A stretch of DNA of 64,000 bases from positions 25,275,288 through 25,339,287 of the forward strand of contig OX637288.1 in assembly GCA_951799445.1 (NCBI GenBank). The letters run 5' to 3'. A program made the translations under genes and the position numbers. The DNA comes from Pseudisothecium myosuroides. Taxonomy: Eukaryota; Streptophyta; Bryopsida; Hypnales; Lembophyllaceae. How positions within the stretch are numbered: the stretch's first letter is position 1; the number at the start of each line of letters is the position of its first letter. Positions 23,429 through 35,039 of the stretch are shown here, piece after piece. The notes under the pieces are model-generated. The model searched no databases, had not been told where the DNA came from, and worked only from the letters and a program-made list of their open reading frames with translations.

Positions 23429-24681
23429 ATCAATAATCCGTTTGTCTATTCCGATCAACATTCTAGTTGTTTGAAACAAACACTACCAAAAACTTTTGAT
23501 GAATACATTTTGGTTTCAAAATTTTGGTATTAGAATGGATTGAACATATGTTTCTATATATTATCTGTATGCATCCATTAGAACAAATTAGACCCTATAA
23601 GAATGCTTACTTTTAGAAATTGTTATTCTGAATGTAATTGTTACATTTCTTTCCCTTATAAACAATTTTGTTACAACTTATTTTGTTTGAGTGTGTTTCA
23701 AAAGTTGTTTCAACTTAACCCCTAAAGCTCTTTTAAATCCAAAATGGTTTTGGATTGTTTTGGTGACCTTAAGTGAAGTAGGGAAAGCTATTTTTTGCAT
23801 GCATGGATCTCACTTATGTAGTGCCTAGAAGCCCTAAATTTTTTATATATAATTATAGTACAAGTCAAGAATGAGATCCAATTGTCAAAAGTTCTTTAAA
23901 ACGCATAAAATTTTATGTACAACTCTTTTCGTGGAAGGTGCAATTTCTATGCAATTCTAAGAATATTTTCTTATTTTTGAGCCAAGTAACTTACAACAAG
24001 TCTGATCTCAATGGTGTGCAATTTCAATGGTGTCCAATGTTGTTTCACGTGGAGGTTTGCACTATTGACATATCCTGACTCACCGACTGTCTGAAAAACT
24101 AAAGGCTCACGGTTTGCAGAATCGGTTCTCAAGAGACGAATGGAGCTGGACATGGCCATGTCTGTGGACGTGGGCAATGAGAAGCTTCGGAGGTTTTACA
24201 ATTTGTTGGCTCAGTTGTTAGCCGGACTTCTGGATCGAGCTGAGATGGACTCGACGCTCAGTTACCAATATGGAAAAACCTACTTTCTGACACTTTGTCT
24301 TCAAACCAATTCTACGACAATAAATCCATGGTTTGGTCCCTGAGAGATGATTCCGGTCTCATATTTCTGCAGCCCCACATTGATTGGAAAAAGTATCGTC
24401 AGACTTGCAACCCCAAATACTGTGAGGTGACAATGCCCATGGGAGGAGTGCGGAAGTTGTACTGGGCGCTTGGAATCCTGGGAGGAGTGGCGACAATCGC
24501 TCTCACCGTCATCACAACTCTGCTGTGGCCCTGCACTGCGATGCTTCTGCTTTGGATTTCCAACCGCAAAACTGCCGCAATGGTGATGCTTCTTCTCTGG
24601 ATTTCCAAACGCAAAACTGCTGAAAAAGGGGGACCTGGAATGTCCCAGGTAGCCCTTGTTGCAGGACCCCAGCATATGTAG

Positions 24682-26942
24682 AACTGTCGAGCCCTCAGGC
24701 TCCTAAAACCCTACAATTCTAGATTCTAAACCCCAGCTTGCAGAGGATGCAGACGATGCTCATAACTATCAATTCCTAGTCTACACAACGGACATTTTAT
24801 ATAAATATGTCTAATTTAGATAGGTAGGCTATTGTAGGGTACTAGGTATAGTGTCGTGTATAGAGAGTCTACTTCAAGAAAACACTGGGTTTCTAGCAAC
24901 AACCAGGTGAGACTCAAAATATAGGAAAATACCATAAATCATGCAAGGATATGAGTATTAATGACTTTGTATACATGTGTATAATATTTTGGATGACATA
25001 CGTATGAACCAACACATACTATTACTTGTAGAATATGTACATAACAAAGTGTATACATATCATTATATGTCAAAGTATATACATAATGTATAATATAGGT
25101 ATCTCATAGTGCATTTGTACACATATATACAATCACGTATAAAGAAGGATTAAGCCAAAACCCATTGCAAATAACTGTATAAAATCCTTATGAAAATAGT
25201 TAGCAGTCATATGGGTGTCATAGCCGCATAGAAAATCCAAATCAATAGTGTGAGAGATTTTTGGAAAGCTAACACAAACTTCTATAATCCCTCCAAATTT
25301 CAAGTCAAAAACATATATTGCCCAATTTCCATAGTCGATCAAAGTCTCTTCCTCCAAATTTGGTAGCAACTGAGCAAATCTTTGCTTCTAAGGGCATATC
25401 TTACTCATGAACGCTCCAAATGCTTTGAGTCAAGACTTTTTTTAAAGTCAACATCATATATAACACTTCTAAATTTCAACTCAAAAATCAAAATACTCCA
25501 TCTTGCATGACGCTTTGAAGTTGACACTCAGAATTCTAACAACAACTCTAATTTACCATCCTTCCAAGCTCATATCTCCCTCTTTCTAGATCCAAATTAA
25601 ATATGCTATAACTTTTCAGAAAGATAAAAACTTAATACACAACCATGCCAAATTTCAAAACCATACACCTTCTAACCAAACCATTATAGACATTTTAAAA
25701 TTCTATCTCAAAATCCTAAGGCAAGTGACCTCCTCTCACTCTACAAGGCATAATTTTCACACACAAAGTCCAAATGGTGCAAGTAATGACTTTTTACATT
25801 CACAACAACAAAGTGAACATGTTCACAAAATTTCACAACCATATTCTTTACATATTGTTTGCAATCTCTCTCCACCCCACGGCAAAAACTCTACAATCCA
25901 AAACAACTATGAGAGGAGATTTTTTGGGTCAATCATATGCATCATGAACTTCAGTCTTCAAACAAAAAATCTGATCCTAAAAATGCATTATATAGTTGTA
26001 AAATATAAATTGAATTGCATTGTCCTATTCAACAAATATTTCAAATGCAAGGACATTAAGATATAACAATGGTCCATGTTGCAACCTAAACTCTTTCTAC
26101 AATGGCTAATGCAATCCTTTGCTCTCAATTCCAAAATAAACTTCAAGTATTGTGAAAACCAACATCATTTGCATGTTTGTTAAATTGTTGATATTTTAAA
26201 TTCTATAAATGTCAATTTCCTTCAATTTTTGTACAAAACAATATGAAATTATGTATTCCAGCATGCCAAGGCAAAAAAAAATGATAGTTCTAAGAAAAAA
26301 TTGACAAAAGATAAAGCAATTCCAAATCATAATGAACAAAATCCGAGTTTTAGAAATGGCTAACTTTGAAATTAACTTTTTTTCAAATCACTACTAATTT
26401 TTTCTTCAAATTTTCATGGTAACATGTAGTATGTTGCACACTACAACTCTTACATATCCACTTTTGCTCTTTGTCTATAGATGCTTATAGTATAGTTGTT
26501 TGAATAAAAACATTTCAGATTTGTACTCAGTTTGTTAGTGGTTGTAGATTGTTTATTACAACATTACAACCATTGGGATTGACATATTTCAATTCCATAA
26601 CTAAATTCTTAATAATTTAGTGTTTTAAAATCATTTTCTATTTTTTTCTATTTACTTTTTATTGCATGAATATGAAACATTCTTGGTTGAAATTTTTTAT
26701 GTGTATTTCCAACTTATTTCTTTAACACTTAATATAGAAAGTTGCAAGTTGTAGGATGTAGACATTTTTGGCTATAAAGTTTGAAAGATGAAATCTAATC
26801 ACTTGCAAAGAATTGAAAATATTTCTTTTGAAATCCAAACATCATGATTTTGCAATTGGTAACAATGGTAAGGATTTTAATTCTGAAATTTTAGGAAGGC
26901 ATACTCTAACAAGTTCACTAAAAAATCCTACATTTGGATTTG
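24682..26942. other. AT-rich intergenic DNA in unit 2
   Basis: 24740-24850 still matches unit 1; the following 1.7 kb is not in unit 1 and has no recognisable gene. From about 26546 the sequence resembles the interior of a TTAA element (ACCATTGGGATT, AATTCCAT), apparently a truncated copy into which the next element inserted. Confidence 0.5.
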
Positions 26943-27650
26943 TTAACCCCTAAAGTTCCTTGACTATGTTTTCACCAAAAACGCTCTAAAACTGCCATTT
27001 CTAGTACAAGTACCAAATTTTAGGAAAAAAATTTGGACACATGTAATTGTAGGATCTTATAGTGTGCTAGTTTGAAAAGATGTGGAAAAAATTTCAGAAT
27101 TTTCCACCGTGCAAATTGGAAGATATTAGCATTTGAATTGGCAAAATCCTTTTTTTGTCCTTGCAAAAAACAGGGCAGCTGCACTTCACAAGGTCACATT
27201 TGTATGAAAAAATGTCCAAAATGGTGGTGCTTCTTTGAATTCTTTTTTCTAAACAAGTTGGATACTTGCTTAAAAATTTTCAAATCATTTGGAATTGTAC
27301 AACATATAGGAAAAAAATAGTAAGTAGAAAAAAGTAGAGAATGATTCAATACACTAAATTGTTAAGAATTTAATTATGGAATTGAAAATTTTCAATCCCA
27401 ATGGTTGTAATGTTGTTATAAACAATCTACATCCTATAAGCTTATTTTTTTCAAAAATTATTGAAAATTGAGTGAAATAAACGACTTCAAAGTTTATTTT
27501 AGAGTAGAGAATCCATAACTGCCCGCAAACTAAAACTCCTCATAACTTTTGTCTCATTGATCGAAATGGAATGATTCAAAGCTTTCTACATAAATATATA
27601 TATGTAAAACCAATTTCAAAGTTTATTTTCTGAAAAAAACATGTCAATAA
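26943..27650 (+). mobile_element. TTAA-family element, left part, truncated
   Basis: Starts TTAA-CCCCTAAAGTTCCTTGA and follows the element at 46624 (CTGCCATTTCTAGTACAAGT, AGGATCTTAT). It includes the CTGCCCGCAAACTAAAACTC block, then loses similarity near 27620-27650 with no right terminus. With the fragment at about 26546-26942 it forms an inverted pair. Confidence 0.75.
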
Positions 27651-28620
27651 TAACATAAGTTGTTTTCTCGGATATCCTTTAAAATCCGTCTCCTAAAATT
27701 AAGCTAACGTCACCTAAAACGCGGGTTTCTTATAGTGAAATTTAGAACTTTGTGAAAATTAGATTGATGTTAAAAATCTTGCATTGAATTAAATGGTATA
27801 AGAGTTGTTGCATTCTAAACTATGAAAGATCTTTAAAGCTATACTGTACACTAGTAATATACTAATAACACACTTATTTACCACAATGAATGCTATTATA
27901 TAATAATATACTACAACATATTAACAACACATGCAGAATGCAATTTGCACGTTTCATTTTTGGAAAAATCATAAGTTGATGTTTAGATATTAGGATTGAC
28001 CTTTTGTTCTTGTTATAAATAATACTCTGTAAGTCATATAAATCACTATCAATATTAGAAGAGTGTATAAGCCTACACTATAATTTAAATATGGATTGCA
28101 ACTTTTAGCTTTTAACACTCAAAAGACAGACCTATCACCACTTCTTCAAACTTCATAGTTCCTTTCATTGTATGCTCCCACTTTGCAACTATGTTTGATC
28201 AAAGTCTTTTGTATTTATTTTTTAGAGATGTAATGGGATGTCTTGTATAAGTTCTAAATTTTTTAGTTTTTCTAGAAAAAAATTGAAATTATTGTAAATT
28301 TTTTAAATAAAAGTGAAAAAAATTTATTTCAAATAAAAAGTATGCTTAAAAATTCTAAAAATTTCTTTATTCAAGTATATTATAGTGTAGAACATTACGG
28401 TGTAAAAACATTAGTGTAGCATTCTAAAAATGGAAAATTAAAACTTCAATGCAATAGGTCTAAAAAATTCAAATTACAACAAAATATTGAATACTAGGAA
28501 TTTTTCATAATTTCAAATTGGAATAGAAACTAGGTCTGATAAGCTTCATAATTTTCATTAGTTGGATTCAAAATTTAAAAAATCAATTTCATGACTCTTA
28601 TTCACAAGAAGAAAAAGGAC
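27651..28620. other. Noncoding DNA shared with unit 1
   Basis: Homologous to 5990-6530 of unit 1, for example CTTGCATTGAATTAAATGGT in both. No gene seen. Confidence 0.6.
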
Positions 28621-28844
28621 CTAAATAAAATAGTGAAATTAAGTTGCTCCATACTAATTCTCGACATTTGACACTCAATAAATATTTATTGTTACTATTG
28701 GGACTCATAAACCTCCACATGTACAAATGAAAATATCTTTAGAAATAATTGTTGACTTTGATGGCTTGTAAAGTAATTTTCTTAGGGTAAGGCAAGTTAG
28801 GCAACATAATTGTTAATGCAACCTAATTTCACTATTTTGTGTAG
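28621..28844. mobile_element. 224-bp MITE absent from unit 1
   Basis: The left end CTAAATAAAATAGTGAAATT and the right end read inward, CTACACAAAATAGTGAAATT, both lead into AGTTGC / GGTTGC. Unit 1 (about 6535-6550) joins the flanks directly (GAGGACTTAGAAGATGTCAA). A relative is at 59819-60070. Confidence 0.8.
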
Positions 28845-28959
28845 AATTTGTCAAATTATACTACATGATCCATAGATCAAAGCATCTTCTACAATGAAGT
28901 AATATTCGACCACATTCTCAAAAAAATGTCTTCTAAAACCTCCACAAAAAAGAACTGGA

Positions 28960-29899
28960 TTAACCCCTAAAGGCCCATTGTCCCCTCAGGGGACAAATGG
29001 GATTTCAGGCAGGTACCTACAGGCTGAAATTTTGTCCTGATTTTTTGAAACTTTTTTTGAAGATAGAAAAACTGATAAGCTTTGTGGGAATATAACTTTT
29101 TCTACAATCGGTGCCCGGGAACAATAGTTATGACCAAATAAGCTCAAAACAGGGGACGGCGGGCAGCCCGGGCAGCAGAAAAAAAATGGACAAAAATTTG
29201 AATTTTTTTTTTAATATTTTTTTTCTGATAGATTATATTTTTGCTTATCTGGAAAGCTTTGATTCATTTCATTTGGATATGTTATGAGAAAGTTATGGAT
29301 ATTCTTGTTTTTCGGGCAGTTAGAGCATCTTCTTGAAAAAAATAACTTGTAGGATTCATTTCTGAATGCAATTTTTCAAATTTTTCAATTTTTTTTTTTT
29401 TGCATGGTGTAATTTACTTGCTAGAACAATCTCACCATTGGGATTAGTGCATTTTAATTCCATCTAAAATACATAAGTATTTTAGATTTTCCTTCTATCT
29501 TGGACCTACTTCTACTTAACAATTTTTTTAAGAATGATAATTAAGTTTTTTTGAATATTTTTTTTTCCTAGACTCTCAACTCAATTTTCTACAATAAAGA
29601 TTAAAAGCTCAAAACGCTGTAGTGCAAAAATTTTAAGTTAAAAATGTCTAAAGCCAAAAAATCTAGCCCCGCAATGTGCTGAAAAACTTGTTTTTTTCAC
29701 TTTAAACGCCGATATCTTGCAATCTGTGCGGTCAGAAATTCTGAAATTTTTTCCATACATTCTCATACTAGTTAGGTGTAAGATCCTACGGTTAGATGTG
29801 AAAAAAAAACATTTTTTAAATTTTTTTATACTTTGCTATAGAAATGGCAGTTTTCAGTGTTTTTTGGCAGAGAAAAGGCTTTGGGCCTTTAGGGGTTAA
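28960..29899 (+). mobile_element. Complete TTAA-flanked MITE
   Basis: Element 28964-29895 begins CCCCTAAAGGCCCATTGTCC and ends GGCCTTTAGGGG, with TTAA on both sides. It has the subterminal palindrome GTCCCCTCAGGGGAC. Unit 1 at about 6663 reads AATTGGATATAAAAAACATT without the element, a further unoccupied site whose single target reads ATAA rather than TTAA. Confidence 0.9.
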
Positions 29900-30427
29900 A
29901 AAAAATTCACTTTTCATCTTGTAGGCTATCACAAAATCATTCACTAACCAACTATTGGCTACTACCAAGGATGATATTCAATTAAAGTTTTAAGAAAAAT
30001 TGTACGCATGCCCGTAGTGTGCCATTCGGAAGGTTACAATGTTCAATTTCACACCCATATTCGGTTCATGAGGGAAAAAAAACTGGTTCAATCTCTAAAT
30101 GATAGTGAACATGAAGAGGTCATGGAGCAATGCACAAACATTTGAATCACGTGCCTTGCTATACACAAAATTTGTTAAAAAATGCTCTATTGAATGCATA
30201 CCGAATTTAACATACACAGCACCACTAAGTGCACTTCCACTTTCCTGAAATGGTATAGATACGTTAAGTTCAAAGCCAGGTTAGGTCAAACGATCCCAAG
30301 AATTGGTGAGCGTCGTCAGAATTGTCTGTGTGCACATTCAAGCAGCCCCAAGCGTGGTCTAAAGTTAGACCCTCCACTACCGTATCCCAAACTCCAAGAG
30401 TTTTTATTGAAGCAAACAGCACGAGCC

Positions 30428-30468
30428 AACACACACACAACACATACACAACACACACACAACACGAA
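30428..30468. repeat. CA-rich simple repeat
   Basis: Irregular ACACACAAC units within the duplicated block; unit 1 lacks the expansion. Confidence 0.8.
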
Positions 30469-31171
30469 GTACCCGCTTACCAAAGACCTTAGCTACGACG
30501 CCAAGTAGAGTCCACTACAAAACGCCAGTGTCTTGCTCCCTAGGACTCGGGACCTGCAAGTTTGTAGGACATTCCACACGTTGGCAAAGGTTTACCGTTT
30601 AGTGTGAGACATGCACAAGCTCCAGGGAAAATTCTCGAGCACCCCCAGTTCATCACACGGCCCTGTACTTGATAAATCCGAGAAAGCCTGCTTCTTTTTT
30701 ACACCGAGTCTTGTTCCGAATAGCTAAAGTCTCACCTCTCTCCAATTTCTGGATTTGAAGAAAAACTACTCCCAAGGGTGAAAGACACGGCAGCAATGAA
30801 GTGCAAGATTTCCTAAATAGCATGCGAAATCGAAATCGCCAGTTTTGAGAGACACGAGCGCAATCATTTAATGTCAATTATGCATACAGATATCTCAAAC
30901 AGAGGGCGCCGCTACTGAAAGGACATGAACTCTCTGCTAGATTCCTATATCCGAATAGTCATCAAAATAACTGCGCCTCAAAACTGCAGCTTGCTCAAGA
31001 ATCCTGCATATGTTACAAATGGCATACACGATCAGTGAGACACAAACAACCCAACTGTTGCCTCCAACCAACCTGAATTGAGCATTGGTAGAGTCAGAAT
31101 GACGATTCAGCAACAGAGAAACTTTTTTCTCAATATCCAATATACCCTACCAATTCAAATGTTTTACCTGT

Positions 31172-32654
31172 TTAAATACGGCTGGGATACATGAACACCC
31201 TCACTCTGGCACCCTGCGGAACATAAACATCAGTATTAATTAAACCTATAGGATCAAGGAGTGTTACTTAAGTGCATGTGCGTATTCTTGTTTTTAATGT
31301 GCAACTTCAACCTATACGAGATTCAATGCAAATGCAAACAACATGAAAATTTAGAGAAGGAGTACCATATTTCTACAGATCTTCAGTGCTAATACTCATC
31401 TTGGTAGTCAAATAAATGCATAATATGAATCTACACTGTATCAAAAATGTACAGGGGTCCTTTAGAGGTTCGCTTCTAGAAGGGTTTGAAATACGAACAG
31501 AGCAAACACCAAACGTGGCCAAAACTTATTCAGATAAACCACAATGAAAGACTCACAAGCTACTGTAGTCGACAAGATCACAAACCCTGACAAACCCTAA
31601 CCCATGAAAACCAGAGAATCGAGATCTAAAATATTCAGCACCAACAAGAGACAAAAGGCACGAAAGGTAGAGTTCCGGTGAGGAAGAAAAAACTTACGAG
31701 GGAAGAAGGGGGGAGATTGCTCCTGAACCTAGCACGGACTACTCCACTGCTACCATGGGGGCGGGCAACCTTGCCCCAGACGCAGCGGAACTGGGATCCA
31801 TTCTTCTTGGTCTTGGCCTTGTAAACATACGCCAACCTCTTTCCGAGGTACCAGTTCACCTCCTCCGATGTATTCACACCCTCAATCTGCATGAGCGAGG
31901 TGCTTGGGTACTGGTTGGACTTGGACCTGCATAAAAGGAACGTCTCAAAATTCAGCGACAATGCGTCCGACACCAATTTTATCACTCACATGATTCCCAA
32001 GACATTTTTACAATTCATTTAAACAGGGATTTAAACAATTCATAAGATTCTGATACGCCAAAAACATGCCCTTAACACTTTTAGGGTTCCAAAGATCAAC
32101 CTGTCATTGTCGGATACAGAGCACGGACATAGTGAATAGCGTCTGAACTATTCGGCACATTCTCTCGCATCTCATTTCCAAGAGGAAAAAAAAACAGATT
32201 CTTTCTAAACAGAGCTTGCAATCGTGTTATAACTTATCAAAACTCGAAATCGAATGCGGACGCGCCGAATATGGTCACCAAAACACTTAAAACATGGCTA
32301 TAAAACAGTTGACTCCGAATCTGCTTGGTGCGTGTTGGCATATGCATACCTTTTGTACCCGAGGATGGTTCCTCGCACGTACAACCTGTTCAAACATCAC
32401 AAAACCTCACTCGTCAGAAAGCGACAAAGACCCTACCTCCGAAACCACAACCACAACTCGTCTAGGGTTTGCTCAGTCCCGGCGGAGACTGCTGCATGAC
32501 TCCGAATCCACGCTTTCCTCAGGAAAGCTCTAGAAGGGTTCCATTGCCTTCAGGGCTATATTGCAATATTGCACCAATCCTTGCGAGCAAGAGGTCGTTG
32601 GAAAGTGCGTGAAGTGAGAAACAACCTGACGCGTTCACCCTTGCGTTCCACCAT
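31172..32654 (-). CDS. RPL35A: 60S ribosomal protein L35a (eL33)
   Basis: Structural protein of the large cytosolic ribosomal subunit. Coding exons, in transcript order, are 32626-32654, 32350-32385, 31698-31926 and 31172-31213. All have GT-AG borders and matching phases and give 111 aa, the usual length for the family. Diagnostic stretches are [19 protein letters not shown] (about residues 10-28), [45 protein letters not shown] and the C-terminal [13 protein letters not shown]. The start gives the short basic leader MVERKGERV before the conserved block, where many plant homologues have a MVKG-type leader. The exon 1 donor, GTTGTT, is weak. Differences from typical plant copies are SSLGAR where KSMGAR is usual, and a final SRI instead of SNI. 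Polyadenylation signals are not resolved; the sequence down to about 30830 is probably 3' UTR or flank. Confidence 0.95.
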
Positions 32655-32718
32655 GTCTGGAAGGTGAGAATCTCCCCGGAAGTGCTGGCTCTGGCGATCG
32701 GTGGAGAGTTCCGAAGGG

Positions 32719-32763
32719 TGGGCTAGCGAGTGAGGACCCAAAGAGGAGTGGGGTTTAGGGTTT
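32719..32763 (-). promoter_or_regulatory. RPL35A promoter or leader elements: telo-box and site II
   Basis: On the coding strand an AAACCCTAAA telo-box lies at 32754-32763. On the plus strand, TGGGCT (32719-32724) is a site II-type motif (TGGGCY). The pair is typical of plant ribosomal-protein gene promoters and lies 65-110 bp upstream of the ATG. Another telo-box-like AGGGTTT lies in intron 1 at about 32463. Confidence 0.6.
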
Positions 32764-32859
32764 CCGCCACCATATTGCAGTCGGGGAACATGGGAACGTG
32801 ACGACTCTGAAAACCCTGTTCCCAATCGATCCGTGAAGTATTTGAATTCTTTAGCCAAG

Positions 32860-33671
32860 GTTCTCCAAGGTAGGACTATTGAAACGTTTCATTTAAGCTA
32901 ATGTGCATAGATAGAGGAAAATTTTTAGTTAGAGGTTGTTTTATTTGCTAACTAATAAATCATAAATACAAAAATTATTCTTTTTGGAATTTTTTTGGAA
33001 TTTTTGTGAACTTTCAAAGCGAGGACTAGAGAAATCTTTACTCCTAGGAGTCAATAGTAGAGACGGGAATGTAAATTAGATCTTTGTAGGTAAAATAAAT
33101 TATGATTTCAAAAGAATCTAACTTTGATATCTTCATTTTTGCAAGTTTTCTGTTTGTTCCCATCATTATATGGATTGATTCAAATCCTTGTACAAAAATG
33201 ATAATATTGAATGACATCATCAGTCACACTTCCAAACACACTTCTAAAGATTAAAAAGAATTTGAAATTTTAACATAGTTACTTAGATGCACTTTGACAT
33301 CATTTTATGCAACTCACATACTAAGGTGTCAAAAACATTTATAGTTCACCTGTGGACACCATGTCTCACTAGGATTAAGGTAGAAGCACTTGTAGCCAAT
33401 GCTTTAAGCAATTCCGTATACTTTGAGGTGAAATCTACACATGCAATTATCTTGAACACATTGATAATTGAAAATTATGATTTTTTTTTAAATAATATTT
33501 TTTTGAATATATATGAATATGCTATGAATTTGTGAAGTTCAAATATAGAGTATACCCTAAACCATTATTTGTATGCATGTATGCAAGTTGCACATTTTAA
33601 ACTTTCTATACCTACATATTTTCAAAATTGATGTAGTATATGGTATAGGCCTTGGAATGGGTATTGCTACC
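32860..33671. other. AT-rich intergenic DNA upstream of RPL35A
   Basis: No gene recognised; a short ORF at 33287-33535 has no recognisable feature. Confidence 0.5.
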
Positions 33672-34611
33672 TTAACTCTTTAAAGACAAAGTGTCCATTC
33701 AACAGACACTTGAAAACTCAAGTAAGTCATACAAAGTCAATTTTTAATAGCTATTCTCAAAATTTTGACACAAGGTGGAAAAATTCACCTCTTTTATGAA
33801 AATTTAAAAAGTTTCGATTTGATGCCGAGATCAAAAATTATCATACTTGAAAAATTTCAGGCAATTTGGACAATTTGAGCATCTTTGGATAAACCTCTCA
33901 TTGACTTTGAAATTTGGTATATATGTAATTAATAAATTGTAGTATAAATTTGAAAAAAAAAAAATTCTAATTTTCAAATTACATTCTATAAAGAGGCAAA
34001 CTTTTGTTAGATATTTCAAAGCATTTCCACGGGAAAAAATCATTTTCTTTTTACTTGAAGTCCTATTATCTTGCAATTTGTGTGGTCAAAGCACTTGAAT
34101 TTTTTTTTGCATATTCCAAATGTTTTTCTGTAACTTTTCTACTATTTGAATTTCAAATAAAAATTTCTTCATTGCACAAAAAATCATCAAAAAATGACTA
34201 GTGTATTGTCACTTCACATAACCTCTTTGCATTGCAAGGTGATTTAGAGTAAGCTAGATTTCATAATTGCTTTCAAAAACATTTATGAGTGTAAACCTAA
34301 CAAGATTTAGAACTCAATGGTGAAAAGACACAAATTCATCAAGAGCATAGAATTTAATCCAAGAGGGTTTAAAGTCTATTGACCCCGATTTGCAAGAATT
34401 AAAAAAAAAATTCTCACTTCAAACATTATAAGCTTTCAATTCTCGTGGTCAAATCGTCTAAAATTTTCCAATACATTTTCATAGTCATCTGCTACATTTT
34501 TGTCTAGTCGAAGTATTAGAACATTATTTTCACTTTTGGTGATGCACTAAAAAATGGCAGTTTTGGACAATTTCTTTAGAAAGACACCCCCGCCAATCTT
34601 TTAGGGGTTAA
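33672..34611 (+). mobile_element. TTAA-family element, diverged copy
   Basis: TTAA at 33672-33675 is followed by CTCTTTAAAGACAAAGTGTCC. The right end is AATCTTTTAGGGG then TTAA at 34608-34611. The interior keeps the family blocks (AAAATGGCAGTTTTGGACAA, GCAATTTGTGTGGTCAAA). It is older than the copies at 2623 and 62859. Confidence 0.8.
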
Positions 34612-35039
34612 CACCTAAATGATGTGGCTCACATTTCTATTCGAAGTTTTTTAAAGGTGTATCATAAATAAAAAATTAGAAAAATTATTTGGTATTGATT
34701 TGTAAACAAAAGTAGAAGATCATGAATTATGAATTACATTTAGATTAGATTTACAAATATTAGAACAAATATTTAGAAATATAATGTGAAGTTCAAAAAT
34801 GAAAATTTCTTCAATAATTAATTTCTCCCTAAATATTGGAAATTTAGGTAAAATTTAATGCTATGGATTTGTAATTGTGATATTCTAATTTTGTAAATTT
34901 TTAAATATTAAATAGTGAAATTTTGGTAGAAATCATTTTACAAAAGCCATTTTATTTTTACTTGAAATACTTTCGCAATCTACTATACATAAAATATTAG
35001 TAAAAATACTTTGAGGGATCTACACCATTAAATGTTCTT

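Larger units (their letters stand above)
20780..24681 (+). pseudogene. Paralogue B of gene A, broken
   Basis: Exon 1 (20780-20837 continuing at 21075-21877) keeps a long open frame and the GTGAGT donor, but is split by a 237-bp MITE. Removing the MITE and one target copy would leave the upstream ATG in frame with the rest of exon 1. Exon 2 (from 22140) has an in-frame TGA at 22181-22183, caused by small indels relative to gene A. Exon 3 carries a 16-bp tandem duplication (TCAATGGTGT-containing, about 24008-24040) that shifts the frame. Exon 4 (from 24120) lacks 1 bp relative to gene A at about 24267-24280, so the conserved C-terminal half is out of frame from the N-terminal half. That half keeps the hydrophobic helix LYWALGILGGVATIAL and the doubled MLLLWIS. 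A short product from exon 1 alone is possible. Confidence 0.85.
20514..30825 (+). repeat. Segmental duplication, unit 2
   Basis: Counterpart of 606-8286 (see there). It is longer because it holds insertions missing from unit 1: a 237-bp MITE (20838-21074), an 855-bp element (22574-23428), about 85 bp near 22000-22090, TTAA-family DNA around 26550-27650, a 224-bp MITE (28621-28844) and a complete TTAA element (28964-29895). Unit 2 lacks the TTAA elements at 2623 and 6720 and the MITE at 3770. Confidence 0.85.

Noticed and set aside
23716..23728. TTAACCCCTAAAG in unit 2 as another TTAA element
   Set aside because: No right end follows, and unit 1 has the homologous TTATCCTCTAAAA; it is probably a chance match.
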